From: Salegentibacter holothuriorum
Lineage (GTDB): Bacteria > Bacteroidota > Bacteroidia > Flavobacteriales > Flavobacteriaceae
Direction of reading: 5' to 3'
Assembly (NCBI RefSeq): GCF_900168045.1
Contig: NZ_FUYY01000005.1
Span: forward strand, 124,001 to 188,000
Length of the DNA stretch: 64,000 nucleotides
Both the position numbers and the translations under genes were made by a program. This document shows positions 33,598-42,099 of the stretch, piece by piece; position 1 is the first letter of the stretch; every line of letters begins with the position of its first letter. Below the pieces are notes generated by a model. That model was given only the letters and a program-made list of their open reading frames with translations, had not been told where the DNA came from and made no database searches.

Positions 33598-34164
33598 TTA
33601 AATTTGAAGAGCTTTTAGGATAATTATAAAGAAGAAAGGATCTTCTTTAAATTCGTCTCTTATTTTTTGATAAGCAATACGCATTTGAGACTCTACAGAT
33701 TTAACTGATAGTTCGAGTTTTTCAGCAATTTCTTTGTATTTGTACCCTTGTTGCTTTAACTCTAAAACTTGTTTGCATCGGGAGGGAAGTTTTTCAATAA
33801 CTTCTCTCAGTTTTTTAATTTTTCTTTCTTGTAATTCTTCATCTATAAAGATTTCTTCTCGTAAAGCCTCTTCTTTTAGCCGCTGTGATAATTTTTCCTG
33901 TTTTTTATTGGCACGTTGCATTTGAAGAAAAGAATTATATGCAGTTTTGTATAAATAACTCTTAAGCGAAGTATTAATATCTAATTTTTCCCTTTTTTGC
34001 CATATAACGATAAATGTGGACTGAACAATCTCCTGCGCGGTATCCCAATCCTGGGTATAAGATTTAATATAAGCGCAAAGAGGCTGGTAGTGTTTCTCGA
34101 ACAAGCTTCCGTAAGCATGTTTGTCACCATCTTTAAGTGCTTGTGAGAAATCTGTATTGTTCAT
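33598..34164 (-). CDS. ECF RNA polymerase sigma factor (sigma-70, Bacteroidota SusC-linked type)
   Basis: 188 residues. Region 2 is seen in YGSLFEKHYQPLCAYIKSYT and the DWDTAQEIVQSTFIVIWQKR block; region 4 in LPSRCKQVLELKQQGYKYKE with the helix IAEKLELSVKSVESQM. This is the standard pattern of ECF sigma factors that drive SusC/SusD operons. It is divergent from the FecR-type anti-sigma gene (95-nt gap), and the downstream SusC has an N-terminal STN signalling domain. All three parts of a ligand-triggered trans-envelope relay are therefore present: outer-membrane transducer, anti-sigma, sigma. Confidence 0.93.
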   Translation of the reverse strand: MNNTDFSQALKDGDKHAYGSLFEKHYQPLCAYIKSYTQDWDTAQEIVQSTFIVIWQKREKLDINTSLKSYLYKTAYNSFLQMQRANKKQEKLSQRLKEEALREEIFIDEELQERKIKKLREVIEKLPSRCKQVLELKQQGYKYKEIAEKLELSVKSVESQMRIAYQKIRDEFKEDPFFFIIILKALQI

Positions 34165-34259
34165 TTATATCGTTAAAATTTAGGGCAAGATATGTATATT
34201 AAAAAATAATTAAAAAAAAGTTAAGGGTAAATAAAATAAAAATCATCATAGGTGTGGAT

Positions 34260-35363
34260 ATGGAAAAGATCATAATAAAATATTTAAATAAAGAAGCTTC
34301 TGAATTAGAGATTCAGGAGCTTGATAGTTGGTTGGAAGATGAAGCGAACCAGAAAACATATAAATCTTTTGTAAAGACCCAATATCTAATAGATCGCAAT
34401 TTTGTTCCCAAAGAACAGAAGGCTCCTATAGTTATGGGAGGTGCTAAAAGGCAGGAGCGTAATAAAAAGAACTTTTTCTTTTTAAAGTATGCCGCTGTAT
34501 TTGCAGCCTTTATTTTAGGTGGGATTTTTGCCTATTATAATATTACAAATCAAAATAATTTTAGAGAATCTAATCAAATTACTCTAGAATTAGAAGATGG
34601 TACTTTGGAAGTTATGGAAGGGAACGAAGAGAATTTTTCTTTAAGACAATCCATAATTCTTAATAAAGAGGAACGCAAACTGGTTTATAAGGAGAATACG
34701 GTAAGTTCCAATAAGGAACTACAGTATAATACACTAAGAGTTCCTTTTGGGAAAACTTTTGAAGTAAAGTTAACCGATGGTTCAGAAATAATTCTAAATG
34801 CCGGGACTGAATTAAAATATCCAATAGCATTTTTTGATGAAGGCAATAGGGAGGTGTTTTTGAAGGGAGAGGCTTATTTTAAAGTTGCCCATGATAACTC
34901 CAGGCCTTTTATAGTCTCTACCAATCAAATGAAGGTGGAGGTTTTAGGAACAGAGTTTAATGTTACGGCATACGAAAATGATGAAAAAACCAAAGCTTTA
35001 CTAGTTTCGGGAAAGGTTTTAGCTACTCCAAAATCAGAAAAAGATTCGGTGATATTAAGTCCTAATCAACTAGCGGAGATTAGCGGAGAAGAAATTGAGG
35101 TTTCTATTGTGAAACCAGAAAAATACCTGGCCTGGATAGATGGCAACATTATTTTTATAAACGATTCTTTTGAAGTTATAAAAAACAAATTGGAAAGGAA
35201 GTTTAATGTAACTATAGAGAATAAGTATCTAGCTCTTAACGATATGAAAATTAGTGCGAGTTTTGAGACTGAAAATATAGATCAGGTTCTACAAACTTTT
35301 CAGAAATACAAAGCTTTCAATTATAAGAGGATTAAAAACAAGATTATAATAACCAAACCTTAA
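34260..35363 (+). CDS. FecR-family anti-sigma factor
   Basis: 367 residues from the ATG at 34260; a GTG six bases upstream is in frame but less likely. An N-terminal cytoplasmic sigma-binding region (~1-70, EIQELDSWLEDEANQKTY) is followed by one membrane helix at ~78-97 (YAAVFAAFILGGIFAYYNI). The periplasmic FecR domain covers ~155-260 (LRVPFGKTFEVKLTDGSEI, EVLGTEFNVTAY) and a DUF4974-type secretin-like domain lies at ~290-367 (FEVIKNKLERKFNVTIENKY). The last domain contacts the STN domain of the cognate SusC. It holds the divergently encoded ECF sigma inactive until substrate binds. Confidence 0.93.
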   Translation: MEKIIIKYLNKEASELEIQELDSWLEDEANQKTYKSFVKTQYLIDRNFVPKEQKAPIVMGGAKRQERNKKNFFFLKYAAVFAAFILGGIFAYYNITNQNNFRESNQITLELEDGTLEVMEGNEENFSLRQSIILNKEERKLVYKENTVSSNKELQYNTLRVPFGKTFEVKLTDGSEIILNAGTELKYPIAFFDEGNREVFLKGEAYFKVAHDNSRPFIVSTNQMKVEVLGTEFNVTAYENDEKTKALLVSGKVLATPKSEKDSVILSPNQLAEISGEEIEVSIVKPEKYLAWIDGNIIFINDSFEVIKNKLERKFNVTIENKYLALNDMKISASFETENIDQVLQTFQKYKAFNYKRIKNKIIITKP

Positions 35364-35392
35364 ATAGTGCATGAGAGTAATCTAATAAAAAA

Positions 35393-35410
35393 GGGATGCG
35401 CCAACATCCC
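35393..35410 (+). promoter_or_regulatory. short hairpin in the SusC leader
   Basis: GGGATG (35393-35398) pairs with CATCCC (35405-35410) over a 6-nt loop, in the 102-nt gap between the FecR and SusC genes. No T run follows. Probable mRNA leader or weak attenuator. The following leader holds short CTAAC repeats. Confidence 0.4.
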
Positions 35411-35465
35411 CTCTAAAAACGATTTAACTAACCTAGAAATTGACTAACTAAATCTTATCAAAATT

Positions 35466-38400
35466 ATGAAAAAACCATTTAATTTAAAGGGATTTCCTCA
35501 TTTATTGCTGAAACCCGACTTAAAGATGAAGCTCACCTATTTTCTATTTATTTTCTGTTTCCTTCAAATCAAAGCTGGTACTTATGCTCAAGATGTGAAT
35601 GTAGATATTCACGTTCGTAATGCTAATATGCTAGAAGTGTTTAACGTGATTGAAAATCAAACCAATTTCAGGTTTTTTTACAACCAGGAAGAACTAAACC
35701 CTGCAAGAAGGCTCACGTTAGATGTGAAAGAAGAAAAACTAAGTGCTGTATTAAAGTACTTGTTTAACGGTACGAGTAATTCTTATCAAGTTTTTGAAAA
35801 TCAAATTATAATTTCCAAAGCACTATCGGAAATTGAGGATACCGTAACAAAAGCCCAGGAATTTATTGTAACCGGTAAAGTTACTGATGAAGCTGGTAAG
35901 CCGCTATATGGCGTAGCTGTTATTGAAAAGGCTTCAAACATGGGGACTGCCACTAATGAAAACGGTGAGTACCGATTAAAAGTGCAGGACACAGAGCAAA
36001 CATTAATATTTTCTTATTTGGGCTTTCAAAAGACGGAAGTAGCACTTAAAGGAAGAACGAATATAGATATACAATTAAAACCAGATTTAGGCGAATTAAG
36101 TCAGGTGGTGTTAATTGGTTATGGAAAACAAAAGAGAAGTTCTGTTTCTGGTGCTGTTTCTTCCATTGGTTCGGGAGATATAGAGAATACCTCTACCGGT
36201 ACTATAGGCTTTGATCGTGCACTTGGTGGTTTGGCTAAGGGAGTACAGGTTTCTCAAAATACAGGTCGTCCCGGTGCACCTATTCGTTTAAATATTAGAG
36301 GTTATACTTCTCCATTATCTGGAAGCTTAAATCAACCTTTATATGTTATAGATGGTGTTCCTTTTAATATAGATGCTTTGCCCGGTACTTTTAATGGAGG
36401 TACCAGTAATCCATTATTGGCTATTAGTCCAGATAATATTGAAAGTATAGATATTTTAAAAGATGCTGCGGCCACTGCTATTTATGGTTCCAGGGGAGCA
36501 AATGGGGTGGTAATTGTGAAAACAAAATCGGGCGAAAATAACCAAAAGGCAAGGATTAACTTTAGTTATAATACTACCATTGCTAAGCCTATAAATACTT
36601 TAAACTCTTTAAATTCATCTCAGTATAGAAATTTTTACGATCAACTTATTTCTAATAGTGTTGAAGCCGTGAACCAGGGGCGTGTACCATTTTTCTATGG
36701 TTTTGATCTGGCTAATTTAGCCGATGTTCCTTTTGATCCAACTACCGGTGGTTTTTCTTATAACGGACTTTTAGATTCCCAATTCGGAGATTCTGATATT
36801 GATTATAATGATGAGGTCTATAGAGAATTTGCAATCACGAACCAATCAAATTTTGGGATTAGTGGAGGTAGTGAAAATACTAATTACACCTTCGGAATCT
36901 CTGGTAGTGACCAGGAAGGATTAGTAATAAATGATGAATTTAAACTTTATAATACGCGGGCAGCGGTTAATACCGATATTACTGATAGAATTACTACCGG
37001 GGTATCTTTAAACCTTGGGTATAATAAATCAGAATCTGGAGAGGGCGCACAAGATGGTCAATACAATGTGAATACAGCGAATATTGTAGCGCGACCAGAT
37101 GTTCCATATCGCGGGGAAGATGGCAATCTTATTCCTTTACCAGATTTTCAATATGGTTTTCCAACCTTTGAACCAAGTCCGGTAGCTAGGTTGCAGCATA
37201 AAAATAATTCTGAGAATTATAATTTTATAGGAAATGGATATTTAGAAGTAGAAGCTTTAAAAAACCTTAACCTGAAAGCTGAAATAAACGCAGCATTATT
37301 CGATAGGGATAATTCTATTTTTACTCCCGGTTCGGCTCAAACCAATTTCGGATTTCCTAATTCTTCTTACTTAACAACGTCAAAAAGCAGGTCTACTAAC
37401 CTTACTACAAATTTAACGGCTAATTATACGTTTTCTTTAAAGGATCATAATTTTGATCTTCTTGGTGGATATGCATGGGATAGAACACAGATAAGTTCAG
37501 ATAGCTATTTCTTCCTTGGGTTTCCCGATGAAGATATTTTAGTGAATCCCGGTTCGGCAGAACAAGTTTTAGGTTATAACAACTCTGAATCAGAAAACGG
37601 AATCAACTCTTTTTTTAGCAGGTTAAGTTATGATTACCTGGATAGGTATACCGCGACCTTAAACTTTAGAACTGATGCTTCTTCAAAATTTGGTCCTGAG
37701 AACCAAAGAGGATATTTCCCTTCTATTTCTGCGGCCTGGAATATTTCAAATGAAGCTTTCTTAAATGAAAGTAAGCTGGTTAACAATCTTAAATTAAGAG
37801 CAAGTCTTGGAAAAGTAGGTTCCGCAAATATTTCAAATTTTGCCTACTTACAGTTTTTCTCAACAACCTCAAGTGATTTATACGGTGGTAGCACCGCGAT
37901 TATAGCTTCTAATACCCTTCCCAACAGAAATGTAGGCTGGGAGACCACAAAAGAAATTAATTTAGGTTTAGATTTTGATCTTTTAGATTATCGCTTACGC
38001 GGAAGTGTAGACGTTTATAAAAGAGAAACAGAAGGAGCTTTGGCACCCACACCTATACCTTATGAACTAGGCCCATCTACTTATGTTTCAAATTTAATGG
38101 ATGTTTCTAACGAAGGAATGGAAATTTCTTTGGGAGGTGATATTATTAAAACCAATGATTTTACCTGGAGTTTAGATGCCAACTGGGCGTATAATCGCAA
38201 TGTTTTGGAAAAATTAAATGGCGCAAACATCAATCAGTTTAATTTAGATTACTATATAGAGGGTGAACCTGTAGGAACCATTAAAGGTTACGAGGTGGCT
38301 AAAATTTTAGAAACTCAGGAAGAAGTAGACGAGCTTAATGCTAATTCACCTTCTGGCCTTTATGATAGAGCGTCTCTTGGAGTAGGTGATTATATGTTTA

Positions 38401-38966
38401 AAGATAATAATGGTGATGGAGAAATAACTACCGAAGACAGGGTGCAAATTGGATCTATAGAGCCAGATTTCTTTGGAGGTTTTAATACTAAATTCAGTTT
38501 TAAAAATATAAGTCTTTCTTCTTATTTTCAATATTCAGTAGGTGCAGAGTCTGTTTGGAGTGCTATAACCACGCAACCTTCTAATTACCTTGGGCCAAAT
38601 AAATTAACCGAGTATGCTTTAAATACCTGGAGTCCTGACAATACAGATGCCAGATTTGCAAAGGCTATTTATACTGATCCTTCCAGAAATGCAAGATTAA
38701 ACGATCGTTTTGTGTATGATTCTTCTTACTTACGGTTGAAGTATCTGCAGTTAGCCTATAATTTTGATCAGAGTTTCCTTGACGCACTTAATGTACAGAA
38801 GTTTTCGATTTTTGTTTCGGGATCTAATTTGTTCACGGTAAGCGACTGGCCAGGAATTGATCCTGAAAGTTTTTCAGAAAGAGGAACTATTACAGATGGA
38901 GCCAATAATGAGGATCCTTATCCACTTGCCAAATCTTATTCACTGGGAGTTCAACTACAATTTTAA
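35466..38966 (+). CDS. SusC/RagA-type TonB-dependent outer membrane transporter with STN domain
   Basis: 1166 residues. Signal region to ~40, then an STN (secretin/TonB short N-terminal) domain at ~43-118 (NMLEVFNVIENQTNFRFFYN), a carboxypeptidase-like beta-sandwich at ~137-215 (VTGKVTDEAGKPLYGVAVIE), the plug domain (LIGYGKQKRSSVSGAVSSIG, DILKDAAATAIYGSRGANGV) and a large beta barrel ending in the aromatic-rich SLGVQLQF. With its SusD partner it imports an oligomeric substrate in a TonB-dependent way. The STN domain connects it to the FecR/ECF pair directly upstream. No glycoside hydrolase accompanies it, unlike the PUL further right. Confidence 0.95.
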   Translation: MKKPFNLKGFPHLLLKPDLKMKLTYFLFIFCFLQIKAGTYAQDVNVDIHVRNANMLEVFNVIENQTNFRFFYNQEELNPARRLTLDVKEEKLSAVLKYLFNGTSNSYQVFENQIIISKALSEIEDTVTKAQEFIVTGKVTDEAGKPLYGVAVIEKASNMGTATNENGEYRLKVQDTEQTLIFSYLGFQKTEVALKGRTNIDIQLKPDLGELSQVVLIGYGKQKRSSVSGAVSSIGSGDIENTSTGTIGFDRALGGLAKGVQVSQNTGRPGAPIRLNIRGYTSPLSGSLNQPLYVIDGVPFNIDALPGTFNGGTSNPLLAISPDNIESIDILKDAAATAIYGSRGANGVVIVKTKSGENNQKARINFSYNTTIAKPINTLNSLNSSQYRNFYDQLISNSVEAVNQGRVPFFYGFDLANLADVPFDPTTGGFSYNGLLDSQFGDSDIDYNDEVYREFAITNQSNFGISGGSENTNYTFGISGSDQEGLVINDEFKLYNTRAAVNTDITDRITTGVSLNLGYNKSESGEGAQDGQYNVNTANIVARPDVPYRGEDGNLIPLPDFQYGFPTFEPSPVARLQHKNNSENYNFIGNGYLEVEALKNLNLKAEINAALFDRDNSIFTPGSAQTNFGFPNSSYLTTSKSRSTNLTTNLTANYTFSLKDHNFDLLGGYAWDRTQISSDSYFFLGFPDEDILVNPGSAEQVLGYNNSESENGINSFFSRLSYDYLDRYTATLNFRTDASSKFGPENQRGYFPSISAAWNISNEAFLNESKLVNNLKLRASLGKVGSANISNFAYLQFFSTTSSDLYGGSTAIIASNTLPNRNVGWETTKEINLGLDFDLLDYRLRGSVDVYKRETEGALAPTPIPYELGPSTYVSNLMDVSNEGMEISLGGDIIKTNDFTWSLDANWAYNRNVLEKLNGANINQFNLDYYIEGEPVGTIKGYEVAKILETQEEVDELNANSPSGLYDRASLGVGDYMFKDNNGDGEITTEDRVQIGSIEPDFFGGFNTKFSFKNISLSSYFQYSVGAESVWSAITTQPSNYLGPNKLTEYALNTWSPDNTDARFAKAIYTDPSRNARLNDRFVYDSSYLRLKYLQLAYNFDQSFLDALNVQKFSIFVSGSNLFTVSDWPGIDPESFSERGTITDGANNEDPYPLAKSYSLGVQLQF

Positions 38967-38978
38967 AAAATTAGCAAG

Positions 38979-40388
38979 ATGAAATTTAAAACATATACAA
39001 AAAAATTAGGAGTGTTTCTATTATGTATAGGAAGCTTAACGGGATGTAGCGTAGACGATGTGAAACCTATAAATCAACTTACTGACGAAAATGTTATTCG
39101 TGATGGGAAATCTGCCCAACAGGTATTGAATGGTGTATATTCGGGCTGGAGACAATTTAATCTAGGCTATTATCCAATTTTATTGGCAGCTGAAGGTAAT
39201 GAGGGTGTTTTAATATCAGCACTTTCGGGAAGTACAGGTTTTAATACTAATGAGATACCTGTAGAAAACCCTCTTCTAACCGAAATTTACAATGCCCACT
39301 ATAAGATAATAAATCAGGCAAATTTTCTAATTCAGGAAATTGAAGCTGGAAAAGCAACTGATATTTCAGAAGAAGAGCAAAAGCATCTTATAGCTGAAGC
39401 AAAATTTAACCGTGCATTTGCCACCTTTAAGTTATTGCGCAATTTTGGTGAATTTTATGATATGGATTCTTCAATGGGGATAGTATTGCAAACGGATTTT
39501 TCTAATTCAGTAGATGCCGCTCCAAGAAATACCGTACAGGACGTTTATAAACAAATTTTTGATGATCTGGAATATGCAGTAGAAAATGGCCCTACCGGGG
39601 TACAACATTATTATGGAGGCAGTTTAGCTTCCAAAGCTTTATTGGCAAAGGTGAAATTGTATGCTGGAGATTACGAAGCTGCTTCAGACCTTGCTATGGA
39701 AGTGATTAAAAATGAGGAAGGCTATAGTCTGGAAGCCAGTTATAGTAGCATTTTTGCTAATCAAATGAATTCTTCTGAAGTAATTTTCGCTCCATTTGCT
39801 GCCCCAGGTTCAGAAGGAGGGGTTCCTATGTATCAGGTAAAGCAAACAAATCCTAGTCCTGTATTAGATAGTTTGGCCAACAAACAGGTAGAAGGAGAAG
39901 GAGAACTTACAGGAATGGGAATGGGGTACGACCCCAGGTTCTTATTTGCCTATTCTGAAGCTACCCAGGCAAGTACCAGAAATGCAAAATATCCAAATGA
40001 AAGTTTTGTAAATGGAAGAACCAATACGAATTACCATCTTAGGTTAGCAGAGATTTATTTGATTTTTGCTGAGGCAGAGGTGCGTGAAGATGGAGATTTG
40101 GATGAGGCTTTAGCAGCTCTAAATACAATTCGTAATAGAGCAGGAGTTATGTTAAAAGAAACCAGCTCACCTGAAGAAATGTTAGAGGCAGTTAGAGAGG
40201 AAAAACTCCTTGAATTGTTTTTCGAAAATGGAGAAGGTTGGTTTGATTTAATTAGATATCATAATTATGGCGATGTAAATGCTTTTGATGTTAAAGCTTC
40301 CTTGAATAATAAAAACCAATTTATAAAACCTATCCCACTAAAAGTTTTAACAGCGAATAATCAACTGGAACAAAATTCCGGTTACTAA
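38979..40388 (+). CDS. SusD/RagB-family surface lipoprotein
   Basis: 469 residues. The lipoprotein signal has the cysteine near 23 (GSLTGCSVDD). SusD features: an N-terminal segment with DGKSAQQVLNGVYSGWRQF, the TPR-like helices (LIAEAKFNRAFATFKLLRNF), the YHLRLAEIYLIFAEAEVRED helix, and the end block IKPIPLKVLTANNQLEQNSGY. It is the substrate-binding lid of the SusC transporter. At 469 residues it is shorter than glycan-type SusD proteins such as the 636-residue one at 53872, in line with small SusD proteins from peptide or cofactor loci, though that is weak evidence. It is 12 nt after the SusC stop. Confidence 0.93.
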   Translation: MKFKTYTKKLGVFLLCIGSLTGCSVDDVKPINQLTDENVIRDGKSAQQVLNGVYSGWRQFNLGYYPILLAAEGNEGVLISALSGSTGFNTNEIPVENPLLTEIYNAHYKIINQANFLIQEIEAGKATDISEEEQKHLIAEAKFNRAFATFKLLRNFGEFYDMDSSMGIVLQTDFSNSVDAAPRNTVQDVYKQIFDDLEYAVENGPTGVQHYYGGSLASKALLAKVKLYAGDYEAASDLAMEVIKNEEGYSLEASYSSIFANQMNSSEVIFAPFAAPGSEGGVPMYQVKQTNPSPVLDSLANKQVEGEGELTGMGMGYDPRFLFAYSEATQASTRNAKYPNESFVNGRTNTNYHLRLAEIYLIFAEAEVREDGDLDEALAALNTIRNRAGVMLKETSSPEEMLEAVREEKLLELFFENGEGWFDLIRYHNYGDVNAFDVKASLNNKNQFIKPIPLKVLTANNQLEQNSGY

Positions 40389-40410
40389 GAATAAATGTTT
40401 GAATTAGTTG

Positions 40411-40448
40411 AAGTTAGAGGGGGGAGCCCTACTTCCCTCTTTTAACTT
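40411..40448 (+). terminator. attenuator-like hairpin after SusD
   Basis: AAGTTAGAGGG (40411-40421) can pair with CCCTCTTTTAACTT (40435-40448) apart from a small bulge. It lies in the 93-nt gap between SusD and the TlpA-like gene and may lower expression of the latter. Confidence 0.5.
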
Positions 40449-40481
40449 AAATGCTTTAGTGTAAAAAATAAAATAATAATA

Positions 40482-41510
40482 ATGAGAAAAATTTTGATGA
40501 TTGTCCTATCTGCAACTATGTTAATGGGATGTAATGAAGAGAAGGAAGTACAAAAGGATTATGCGGTGATTTCCGGTACCATTAAAAATCCTATAGAAAA
40601 TAGAAAGATTAGATTATATGATTATGAAAATCAAAAATCAGAAATTATAGAGGTAGATGAAGAGGGAAGATTTCGGGATACTTTAAGATTAGAATCCCCA
40701 ACCTTTTTTAACGCTAGCTACAGTTCTATGTTTCCTTTATATTTAAGTAACGGAATGGAGCTAAATTTAAAATTTAAAGATTCTGCTGCTAAACCTGAGG
40801 CATCAGGAAAAGGAAGCATAACTTATAATGTTCTTAAGAAGAAAAATGAGTTAGCTGCAGGCATATTTGAGGATTATAAAGCTTTTTTCAGTCAACCAGA
40901 AGATTCTTATAAGAAAGATCTTAAACAATATAATGAAGACTTTAAAGAATTAATAGCTGCTAATAAAGAGGAGTTAGATTCTAACTTTGTAAATAAACAG
41001 GAGAAATCCCTGGAAACATTTAATAAGCAAATGGATGCAGAGTTTGAGCGTTTTAAGGAAATAAATGCTAAGCTTGCGCCAGGAAAACCATCTCCAGAGT
41101 TTACGGACTATATTAATTATAATGGCGGTACCTCATCTTTAAAAGATATCCTTGGGCAATATATTTATATAGATATGTGGGCTACCTGGTGCGGTCCCTG
41201 TAAATATGAAATTCCATTTTTATTAAAACTTGAAGAAGAATATAAAGACAAAGACATTAAATTTGTTAGTATTTCTATAGACGCAAGGAAAGATGAAGAT
41301 AAATGGAGAAAAATGATTGAAGATAAAGAACTCACCGGAACCCAATTGTTGGCCGATAATGAATACCAGTCTCAATTTGTACAGGATTATTTTATTCAGG
41401 GAATTCCAAGGTTTATTATCCTTGATCCACAAGGAAATATAGTAGACTATGACGCTCCAAGACCTTCAGAACCAAAATTAAGAGAAGTTCTTGACGGACT
41501 CGATATTTAA
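40482..41510 (+). CDS. TlpA-like thioredoxin-fold lipoprotein
   Basis: 342 residues. Lipoprotein signal with C17 (LMGCNEEKEV). Residues ~27-110 form a beta-rich domain like DUF4369 (ISGTIKNPIENRKIRLYDYE), followed by a charged helical linker (~120-200). A thioredoxin/AhpC-TSA domain at ~203-340 has the redox pair C237-G-P-C240 (WATWCGPCKYEIP) and the cis-proline in QGIPRFII. It works as a periplasm-facing thiol oxidoreductase, normally reduced by DsbD-type proteins, and a DsbD gene is in the same locus. It probably keeps substrate or envelope thiols reduced. It ends in a strong intrinsic terminator. Confidence 0.92.
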   Translation: MRKILMIVLSATMLMGCNEEKEVQKDYAVISGTIKNPIENRKIRLYDYENQKSEIIEVDEEGRFRDTLRLESPTFFNASYSSMFPLYLSNGMELNLKFKDSAAKPEASGKGSITYNVLKKKNELAAGIFEDYKAFFSQPEDSYKKDLKQYNEDFKELIAANKEELDSNFVNKQEKSLETFNKQMDAEFERFKEINAKLAPGKPSPEFTDYINYNGGTSSLKDILGQYIYIDMWATWCGPCKYEIPFLLKLEEEYKDKDIKFVSISIDARKDEDKWRKMIEDKELTGTQLLADNEYQSQFVQDYFIQGIPRFIILDPQGNIVDYDAPRPSEPKLREVLDGLDI

Positions 41511-41532
41511 TTTTTTATAAGTAAATAATTAT

Positions 41533-41569
41533 AAAAAGCTCTTTCCTTTTAACGGGAAAGAGCTTTTTT
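41533..41569 (+). terminator. intrinsic terminator of the SusCD/TlpA operon
   Basis: 14-bp arms, AAAAAGCTCTTTCC at 41533-41546 and the complement at 41555-41568, 8-nt loop, followed by T-rich sequence (TTTTTTATTTT). Confidence 0.88.
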
Positions 41570-41993
41570 ATTTTCCTGTAATCGCAGGTAGAACTTAAAA
41601 ATCGCACCAATTAAAATTTTTTGATTATTTGGCACTTAAAGGATTTTAAAAAGAAACAGGTCTTTGACCTACAATAAAGTTTAGATAGAACTCAAGTTTA
41701 AAGAAGGAAAACTAATAATAAACCGTTTTTCTTAATATTGACGTTGCAACTCATACTAAGCCTAATTGGTTATTGCTGTTTTTCTCTATACTCAAAAATC
41801 AAACTTCGCTGCATTGCAATTGGGAAGTAACTAACGAAACCAGATATTTAATTTAAAATACTGATATAGATCTTAAGTATTTATTCAAACTCAAGGCTGG
41901 AATATAATTTTTAAATCTTGTTTGTCATTACCTATCTAAGCACTGATCCCATGTGATCTCAAAATATCAAAATTGAATTTATTAGAAATAAGA
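41570..41993. other. 424-nt non-coding gap between convergent operons
   Basis: AT-rich sequence with no frame that has both a start and a coding-like pattern, and no repeat of the structured family. I see nothing in it that I can name. Confidence 0.6.
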
Positions 41994-42040
41994 AAACCCC
42001 ACAGTTTGATAATTATATAGTATCAAAATCTGTGAGGTTT
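41994..42040 (-). terminator. terminator hairpin of the minus-strand PUL
   Basis: Left arm 41994-42011 and right arm 42021-42040 pair as AAACC/GGTTT, CACAG/CTGTG and TTTGATA/TATCAAA with single-base bulges. It lies 60 nt past the stop of the GH20 gene. Confidence 0.7.
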
Positions 42041-42099
42041 AATTAATTTATCCTGAAAATCCATTTTTCAGGATGGGATTCAGGTTAATTGAGCGAATA

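Noticed and set aside
41730-41850. Open stretch in the gap after the TlpA gene
   Set aside because: About 44 codons without a start codon and with no family resemblance.
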